Assembly (NCBI GenBank): GCA_035765755.1
Contig: DASTWW010000213.1
Location: 1 to 10,842, forward strand
Direction: 5' to 3'
Length of the DNA stretch: 10,842 nucleotides
Origin: DASSKA01 sp035765755
GTDB taxonomy: Bacteria > Actinomycetota > Actinomycetes > Propionibacteriales > Nocardioidaceae
The notes beneath the pieces were generated by a model that was not told the DNA's origin, searched no databases, and saw nothing but the letters and a program-made list of their open reading frames with translations. Both the position numbers and the translations under genes were made by a program. Positions 6,167-10,842 of this stretch are shown piece after piece; position 1 is the stretch's first letter, and each line of letters starts with the position of its first letter.

Positions 6167-7282
6167 TCAGCCGAGCACCCCGTCCAGCGAGGTGCAGTCC
6201 ATCCCGTGCGCCTCCGCGACCGGCGCGTAGGTGAGCTGGCCGTCGTGGGTGTTCAGCCCGAGCGCGAGCGAGTGGTCGTCACGCAGCGCCTGCTGCCAGC
6301 CCTTGTTGGCCAGTGCCACGGCGTACGGGAGCGTCACGTTGGTGAGCGCGTACGTCGAGGTGTGCGGGACCGCCCCGGGCATGTTCGCCACGCAGTAGAA
6401 GATCGAGTCGTGCACGGTGTACGTCGGCGACGCGTGCGTGGTCGGGCGGGAGTCCTCGAAGCAGCCGCCCTGGTCGATGGCGATGTCGACGAGCACCGAG
6501 CCCTTCTTCATCCGGCTGACCAGGTCGTTGGAGATCAGCGTGGGCGCCTTCGCGCCGGGCACCAGCACCGCGCCGATGACCAGGTCGGCGTCGATGACCG
6601 CCCGCTCGACCTCGTAAGCGTTGGAGGCCACGGTCTGCAGGTGCCCCTGGTAGATACGGTCCGCCTGGCGCAGCTTGTCGATGTTCTTGTCCAGCAGCAG
6701 CACCTCTGCCTGCATGCCCAGCGCGATCGCGGCGGCGTTCATGCCCGAGACGCCGGCGCCGATCACGACCACTTTGCCGGCGTACACGCCCGAGACGCCG
6801 CCGATCAGCAGCCCGCGCCCGCCTCCGGAGCGCATCAGGTGGTAGGCGCCGGCCTGCGGGGCGAGCCGGCCGGCGACCTCGCTCATCGGCGCGAGCAGCG
6901 GCAGCGCCCCGTCCGGGGTCTGCACGGTCTCGTAGGCGATGCCGGTCACCCCGCGCTCGAGGAGCGCGTCGGTGCAGGGCTTGGACGCGGCCAGGTGCAG
7001 GTAGGTGAACAGCACCTGGCCCTTGCGCATGCGCGGGAACTCGACCTCGATCGGCTCCTTGACCTTGAGGATCAGGTCACCGGTCCCCCAGACCTCGTCG
7101 GCGGAGCCGAGGATGCGTGCTCCGGCGGCCTGGAACTCCTCGTCGGTGATCGACGAGCCCTCGCCGGCCGTCGCCTCCACGAACACCTCGTGGCCGTGCT
7201 GGACCAGCTCGTGCACACCCGCAGGGGTGATGGCCACGCGGTACTCGTGGTTCTTGACTTCCTTGGGTACGCCGACCTTCAT
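6167..7282 (-). CDS. ald: Alanine dehydrogenase (NAD-dependent)
   Basis: Reversibly oxidatively deaminates L-alanine to pyruvate and ammonium with NAD, linking nitrogen assimilation, redox balance and alanine catabolism. The 371-residue length equals the family norm. The known active-site residues are in place: R15, K75 (KVKEP), H96 (YLHLA) and D270 (DIAIDQGG). The Rossmann loop is VIGAGVSG (173-180). The N-terminus KVGVPKEVKNHEYRVA and the proline-rich substrate-domain stretch NMPGAVPHTSTYAL are diagnostic. The ATG at 7282 is the natural start; its upstream GAGAGG is somewhat far (13 bases), so initiation may be weak. It lies 57 bases after the Nudix gene, with a small inverted repeat (7307-7312 with 7326-7331) in the gap. 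Its metabolic role does not relate obviously to neighbours; in Streptomyces I recall ald beside parA, unverified. Confidence 0.97.
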   Translation of the reverse strand: MKVGVPKEVKNHEYRVAITPAGVHELVQHGHEVFVEATAGEGSSITDEEFQAAGARILGSADEVWGTGDLILKVKEPIEVEFPRMRKGQVLFTYLHLAASKPCTDALLERGVTGIAYETVQTPDGALPLLAPMSEVAGRLAPQAGAYHLMRSGGGRGLLIGGVSGVYAGKVVVIGAGVSGMNAAAIALGMQAEVLLLDKNIDKLRQADRIYQGHLQTVASNAYEVERAVIDADLVIGAVLVPGAKAPTLISNDLVSRMKKGSVLVDIAIDQGGCFEDSRPTTHASPTYTVHDSIFYCVANMPGAVPHTSTYALTNVTLPYAVALANKGWQQALRDDHSLALGLNTHDGQLTYAPVAEAHGMDCTSLDGVLG

Positions 7283-7306
7283 CGTTGCTGTCCAGCCTCT
7301 CGTTGA

Positions 7307-7331
7307 GCGTCGGGCGCCATTGCCGCGACGC
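7307..7331 (-). repeat. Small inverted repeat in the Nudix-ald gap
   Basis: GCGTCG (7307-7312) and CGACGC (7326-7331) could form a six-pair hairpin with a 13-base loop. It lacks a T-run and has a modest stem, so it is a weak candidate for an attenuator or processing site before ald, or simply chance in GC-rich DNA. Confidence 0.25.
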
Positions 7332-7339
7332 CGCGAAGT

Positions 7340-7957
7340 CTATTCCGGCCGAACGCCCCCGGCCGGGTGTGGGGCACGTCGCAGTGCGTAACGCATCACA
7401 GCCAGCGCGAGGGGGCCGTCGGTGACCCGGCCCGCGAGCACCGCCTCCAGCAGGTCGTCGAACCGGACCCAGGAGACGGTCATGTCGGCCTCCTCGTGCT
7501 CGAGCACGAAGTCACCACGGTCGGCCGCTGCCAGGTCGCGGGCCAGGAAGAACTCCATCCGCTCCGAGGTGATGCCCGGGGAGGAGTACGCCGTCAGCAG
7601 GTGCTCCCAGGAGCCCGCCTGCACCGCTGCCTCCTCGACCAGCTCCCGCTTCGCGGTGGCCAGCGGGTCCTCGTGCTCGGCGTCGCACAGACCGGCCGGC
7701 AGCTCGACAAAACGCACGCCGGCCGGGTGCCGGTACTGGTCCAGCACGAGCACCCGATCCTGGTCGTCGATCGCCAGCACCATCACAGCGCCCGGGTGCT
7801 CCAGCACCAGCCGGGAGAACTGCTCGCCGGGCCGGTCCGGTCGGTGGATGAGGTCCCGGCGCAGCGCCATCACCCAGTCGTCGCGGTAGAGGTCCTCGCT
7901 CGAGACGACAGGCCAGGACTCCGGACGGTCCGCAGGCAGGTGGGCGGGGTCGCTCAC
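7340..7957 (-). CDS. Nudix hydrolase, ADP-ribose pyrophosphatase type
   Basis: Probably hydrolyses ADP-ribose or a related nucleotide sugar to AMP and ribose phosphate with divalent metal. The 205-residue protein carries a Nudix box starting at G89 with E96 and the metal-binding core RELVEEAAV (104-112). The usual glycine of the EExGU element is alanine (A111), and the spacing from G89 to E96 is one residue longer than the strict consensus; both are seen in ADP-ribose pyrophosphatases. A proline in SSPG (P127), 15 residues after the box, is the marker of that subgroup. The N-terminal part (about 45-85, with VLVLDQYRHP) is typical too. The GTG start at 7957 overlaps the pyrG stop (GTGA) and has no ribosome binding site, so it is translated after pyrG. 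This pair also occurs in mycobacteria from memory. The substrate is inferred, not proven. Confidence 0.9.
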   Translation of the reverse strand: MSDPAHLPADRPESWPVVSSEDLYRDDWVMALRRDLIHRPDRPGEQFSRLVLEHPGAVMVLAIDDQDRVLVLDQYRHPAGVRFVELPAGLCDAEHEDPLATAKRELVEEAAVQAGSWEHLLTAYSSPGITSERMEFFLARDLAAADRGDFVLEHEEADMTVSWVRFDDLLEAVLAGRVTDGPLALAVMRYALRRAPHPAGGVRPE

Positions 7958-9693
7958 CGGGCCAGGCCGGCCGGCTCGCTCGACTCCTCGGCTGCCTCGT
8001 CGGTCTCGCGCGCGGCGGGCGGCCGGCGCAGGCCGGACTCGTCGATCGGGAACCGCAGCTCGCGCTGGCGCTCCAGGGCGGCGCCGACCAGGCCGACGAA
8101 CAGCGGGTGCGGCCGGGTCGGCCGCGAGCGCAGCTCCGGGTGCGCCTGGGTGGCCACGTAGTACGGGTGCGCCTCGCGGGGCAGCTCGACGTACTCGACC
8201 AGGTTGTTGTCCGGCGACAGGCCGGAGAAGACCAGCCCGGCGGCCTCCAGCCGCTCCCGGTAGGCGTTGTTGACCTCGTACCGGTGCCGGTGCCGTTCCT
8301 CGACCTTCGCCTCGCCGTACACCTCGCGGACCAGGCTGCCCTCCTTGAGGGCGGCCGGGTACAGCCCGAGCCGCATGGTGCCGCCGAGGTCACCGGCTCC
8401 CGAGACGTAGGCCTTCTGCTCGGCCATGGTGGCGATCACCGGCTCGTCGCAGTGCTCGTCGAACTCCGAGGAGTTGGCGCCCTCGATGCTCGCGACGTGG
8501 CGGGCGTACTCGATGACCATGCACTGCAGCCCCAGGCACAGGCCCAGCGTGGGGATCTTGTGCTCGCGGGCGTACTCGAGCGCCCCGAGCTTGCCCTCGA
8601 TGCCCCGGATCCCGAACCCGCCGGGCACGCACACCGCGTCCACCTCGGCCAGGTGCTTGGCCGCACCCTCGTCGGTCTGGCACTCGTCGGAGGGCACCCA
8701 GCTCAGGTTCACCCGGGTCTCGTGGGCGAAGCCGCCGGCACGCAGCGCCTCCACCACGGACAGGTATGCGTCGGGCAGGTCGACGTACTTGCCCACCAGC
8801 GCGACGCTGATCTCCTCCACCGGGTGGTGCACCCGCCGGAGCAGGTCGTCCCAGCGGGTCCAGTCCACGTCCCGGAACGGCAGGTTCAACCGGCGTACGA
8901 CGTACGCGTCGAGCCCCTCGCCGTGCAGCACCTTCGGGATGTCGTAGATCGACGAGGCGTCGCTGGCGTTGACCACGGCCTCGTCGTCCACGTCGCACAT
9001 CAGCGAGATCTTGCGCTTCACCGACTCCGGGATCGGCCGGTCCGAGCGGCACACGATGGCATCGGGCTGGATGCCGATCGACCGCAGCGCGGCCACCGAG
9101 TGCTGGGTCGGCTTGGTCTTCAGCTCACCGGACGGCCCGATGTAGGGCACCAGGGACACGTGCAGGAAGAAGCAGTTGTCCCGGCCGACGTCGTGGCGCA
9201 GCTGCCGGGCGGCCTCCAGGAACGGCAGCGACTCGATGTCACCGACGGTGCCGCCGATCTCGGTGATCACCACGTCCACGTCGGGACCAGCCATCGCCCG
9301 GACCCGCTCCTTGATCTCGTTGGTGATGTGCGGGATCACCTGCACGGTGTCCCCGAGGTAGTCGCCGCGCCGCTCCTTCGCGATCACCTCGGAGTAGACC
9401 TGGCCGGTGGTGACGTTGGCCGTCTGGGACAGGTCGGTGTCCAGGAACCGCTCGTAGTGGCCGACGTCGAGGTCGGTCTCCGCGCCGTCGTTGGTGACGA
9501 ACACCTCCCCGTGCTGGAACGGGTTCATGGTGCCGGGGTCGACGTTGAGGTAGGGGTCGAGCTTCTGCATGGTGACCCGCAGGCCGCGCGACTTCAGCAG
9601 GCTCCCCAGCGACGAGGCGGTCAGGCCCTTCCCGAGTGAGGAGGCGACTCCGCCGGTGACGAAGACATGACGTGTCGGCTGGGGTGCGGCCAA
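7954..9693 (-). CDS. pyrG: CTP synthase
   Basis: Makes CTP from UTP with ATP and glutamine, the last step of pyrimidine nucleotide synthesis. With a TTG start at 9693 the protein has 579 residues, near mycobacterial PyrG. The N-terminal synthetase domain has the P-loop GGVASSLGKGLT (14-25) and KLDPYLNVDPGTMNP. The C-terminal class I glutaminase domain has the nucleophile C386 in GLCLGLQC and the triad partners H518 and E520 (HPE). The TTG is preceded by GGGAG five bases upstream and sits just before the conserved HVFVTGG. An in-frame GTG at 9756 would add 21 residues, alanine-rich and non-conserved, and lies eight bases below a promoter-like -10, so a leaderless longer form is possible. The C-terminal tail (about 552-579) is acidic and variable. 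Confidence 0.96.
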   Translation of the reverse strand: MAAPQPTRHVFVTGGVASSLGKGLTASSLGSLLKSRGLRVTMQKLDPYLNVDPGTMNPFQHGEVFVTNDGAETDLDVGHYERFLDTDLSQTANVTTGQVYSEVIAKERRGDYLGDTVQVIPHITNEIKERVRAMAGPDVDVVITEIGGTVGDIESLPFLEAARQLRHDVGRDNCFFLHVSLVPYIGPSGELKTKPTQHSVAALRSIGIQPDAIVCRSDRPIPESVKRKISLMCDVDDEAVVNASDASSIYDIPKVLHGEGLDAYVVRRLNLPFRDVDWTRWDDLLRRVHHPVEEISVALVGKYVDLPDAYLSVVEALRAGGFAHETRVNLSWVPSDECQTDEGAAKHLAEVDAVCVPGGFGIRGIEGKLGALEYAREHKIPTLGLCLGLQCMVIEYARHVASIEGANSSEFDEHCDEPVIATMAEQKAYVSGAGDLGGTMRLGLYPAALKEGSLVREVYGEAKVEERHRHRYEVNNAYRERLEAAGLVFSGLSPDNNLVEYVELPREAHPYYVATQAHPELRSRPTRPHPLFVGLVGAALERQRELRFPIDESGLRRPPAARETDEAAEESSEPAGLAR

Positions 9694-9764
9694 GGAGACT
9701 CCCGTGGTTGCGGCGGTTACGGCTGCGGCTGCGGCGGATTCACACCCACCGTCCACGGGGTTCT

Positions 9765-9773
9765 AGGCTACCA
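9765..9773 (-). promoter_or_regulatory. Candidate extended -10 promoter of pyrG
   Basis: The minus strand reads TGGTAGCCT, which fits the extended -10 pattern TGnTAnnnT. No good -35 is present at 16-18 bases. Transcription would start at about 9756-9758, next to an in-frame GTG, leaving either a leaderless message for the long pyrG form or a leader of roughly 65 bases before the TTG at 9693. Confidence 0.4.
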
Positions 9774-9806
9774 AGCCCTGGCCGGGCGTGGCCACGACGC
9801 GCCGAG

Positions 9807-9859
9807 TTGTCAGGAGGTGACCCGGCTGGAACCGGCTGGAGCCGGGTGACCCCTGACAA
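9807..9859 (-). terminator. Long imperfect hairpin between mctB and pyrG, possible terminator
   Basis: Arms 9807-9827 and 9840-9859 pair in an 8 bp stem (TTGTCAGG with CCTGACAA), then 3 bp, then 8 bp (ACCCGGCT with AGCCGGGT), with one bulged base and one mismatch, around a 12-base loop. A direct repeat CCGGCTGGA occurs twice (9822-9830, 9832-9840) on the plus strand inside it. It begins six bases after the mctB stop, where a terminator should be. No T-run follows, which is common in actinobacterial terminators, so a role in termination or as a protein-binding site is unproven. Confidence 0.5.
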
Positions 9860-9864
9860 GTCGC

Positions 9865-10818
9865 TCAGCCGCCCGCAGGAGCGGCGCCGGGCATCGCGCC
9901 GTCGGCCGCGTTCACCGCGCCGTACGCTCCGGTCCTGCCCTGCGCCTGGTCGGCCAGCGCCATCACCGTGACCACCCGGCCGGCGGCCCGGTCGACCACG
10001 TCGACGGTGGACACGTCACGAGCCGCCACCACGTCCGCGCGGATCGCCGCGATCGGGCCGTTGGTGCGGGCCGCCGTCACCGGGCCGGTGACCACCACCC
10101 CGTCGGTGTCGGCGTCGATCTCCTCCGCGAGGGTGGCCAGGATGGTGCTGGACCCCTGCTGGGTCTGGCTGCCGGCCTGGGACGGGCCGGCCACGATGAG
10201 CACGAGGCTGCCGCGCCGGTTCACGTCTCCCTCGGAGGTCATCAGCCCGGCGGTGCTCAGCCCGGCCAGGATGCTGTTGGCGGTGTCGTCGATGGCCGCG
10301 CCGCCGTCCTCGGTGGTGCCGATGGCGCGGGCGATCAGCGCCCCCATCTGCTGGTAGCCGCTGGCCCCCTTCGGCACGTTCACGTCGGAGGCGCTGGCCC
10401 GCAGCTGGCTGCCCAGCTCGTCGACGAGCTGCTTGTTGGCCACGTCCAGGAGCTTCTGGCCCATCCGCAGGGTGCCGCCTACCGTGCCGCCGGCCTGCCC
10501 GATCAGGGTGGACAGGTCCGTGACCGTCGACTGCCGGGCGTCCGGGAGTACGACGAGGGTGACCACCCGGCCCTTGAGACTGCCGGACAGCAGCCCGGGC
10601 GCCACGGTGGAGGCGAAGGAGTCCTCGAAGTGGCTGGTCTGGCGCAGCGCGGTGATCTGCGCGCGCATGTCGGCCCGCTGTTTCCGGTCGGCCTTGACCT
10701 GGTTCACCAGAGTGTGGTCCACCTCGCCCTTGAGCGGGCCACCGCCCAGCGCCACCCCGATCGCGAGCGCGAGGAACACCGAGACGATGGAGACGATGTG
10801 GTAGCGGAAAGAGATCAC
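9865..10818 (-). CDS. mctB: MctB-like membrane-anchored protein (copper transporter family, DUF3186)
   Basis: The 317-residue protein has a single N-terminal hydrophobic segment (about 7-26, HIVSIVSVFLALAIGVALGG) after MISFRY, fitting a membrane anchor or uncleaved signal. A charged helical stretch (about 30-62) looks like a coiled coil. The soluble region has VVTLVVLPDA, GQAGG and, towards the end, STVD (270-273) followed by AGRVVTVMAL, all resembling mycobacterial Rv1698, described as MctB with a role in copper efflux. Outside mycobacteria there is no mycolate outer membrane of that kind, so the function is unclear and the name is by family only. The tail is rich in Ala, Gly and Pro. The GTG at 10818 has AAGGA eight bases upstream; the 24 bases beyond it hold nothing else recognisable. 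Its place just before pyrG is conserved in actinobacteria as I recall. Confidence 0.85.
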   Translation of the reverse strand: MISFRYHIVSIVSVFLALAIGVALGGGPLKGEVDHTLVNQVKADRKQRADMRAQITALRQTSHFEDSFASTVAPGLLSGSLKGRVVTLVVLPDARQSTVTDLSTLIGQAGGTVGGTLRMGQKLLDVANKQLVDELGSQLRASASDVNVPKGASGYQQMGALIARAIGTTEDGGAAIDDTANSILAGLSTAGLMTSEGDVNRRGSLVLIVAGPSQAGSQTQQGSSTILATLAEEIDADTDGVVVTGPVTAARTNGPIAAIRADVVAARDVSTVDVVDRAAGRVVTVMALADQAQGRTGAYGAVNAADGAMPGAAPAGG

Positions 10819-10842
10819 GAGAAGAGTCCTTGGAACCAGTCG

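Noticed and set aside
7307..7331. The inverted repeat before ald as an intrinsic terminator
   Set aside because: Only six pairs, a 13-base loop and no T-run; it is listed as a weak repeat instead of a terminator.
8107..9639. A 510-codon plus-strand open frame opposite pyrG, and similar long plus-strand frames elsewhere (1297-2172, 2708-3730, 3843-5156, 6206-7306)
   Set aside because: High GC at third codon positions keeps antisense frames open. Their translations are Arg/Gly/Asp/His-rich with no recognisable domain, while the minus-strand frames encode known families with intact active sites.
1..10842. CRISPR arrays, tRNA, rRNA, insertion sequences, toxin-antitoxin or phage-defence genes
   Set aside because: No spaced repeats, no cloverleaf or rRNA-like stretch, and no transposase or defence domain was recognised on either strand. 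The ribbon-helix-helix protein lacks a toxin neighbour, so an antitoxin reading is not supported.

Overview
This is a high-GC window (roughly 70% by eye) with a dense, single-direction gene layout typical of a high-GC Gram-positive actinobacterium. Every gene I can support lies on the minus strand, so transcription runs from high to low coordinates. The gene content (MctB-like protein, CTP synthase, Nudix hydrolase, XerD, ParA, ScpA, ScpB, RluB) matches a conserved actinobacterial neighbourhood that I recall from Mycobacterium and Streptomyces. A Nocardioides-like (Propionibacteriales) source is my best guess, but that rests on memory of protein resemblance and was not tested.

In order of transcription, the first block is an MctB-family membrane-anchored protein (9865-10818), a long imperfect hairpin (9807-9859), CTP synthase pyrG with a candidate promoter, an ADP-ribose-pyrophosphatase-type Nudix hydrolase overlapping pyrG by 4 bases, alanine dehydrogenase ald, and the tyrosine recombinase xerD. 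Next comes the only long gap (4818-5159), which holds the best promoter candidate of the window.

The second block reads as one tightly coupled operon: an orphan-type ParA ATPase, a 125-residue protein with a C-terminal ribbon-helix-helix-like domain, the condensin partners ScpA and ScpB, and the pseudouridine synthase RluB. Four successive junctions here are 4-base GTGA/ATGA start-stop overlaps. After a 36-base gap with a good ribosome binding site, the AroH-class chorismate mutase and prephenate dehydrogenase TyrA (cut by the window edge) follow, also joined by a GTGA overlap. Those two enzymes catalyse consecutive steps from chorismate towards tyrosine.

Functionally, the window joins chromosome maintenance (XerD dimer resolution, ParA with a putative DNA-binding partner, ScpAB as SMC partners) with nucleotide metabolism (PyrG, Nudix), alanine/redox metabolism (Ald) and aromatic amino acid synthesis. 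I see no mobile element, CRISPR array, tRNA or rRNA. Most of it is ordinary core genome. The part most worth a second look is the ParA plus ribbon-helix-helix pair built into the scpAB operon without a ParB, together with the regulatory DNA before parA and before pyrG.
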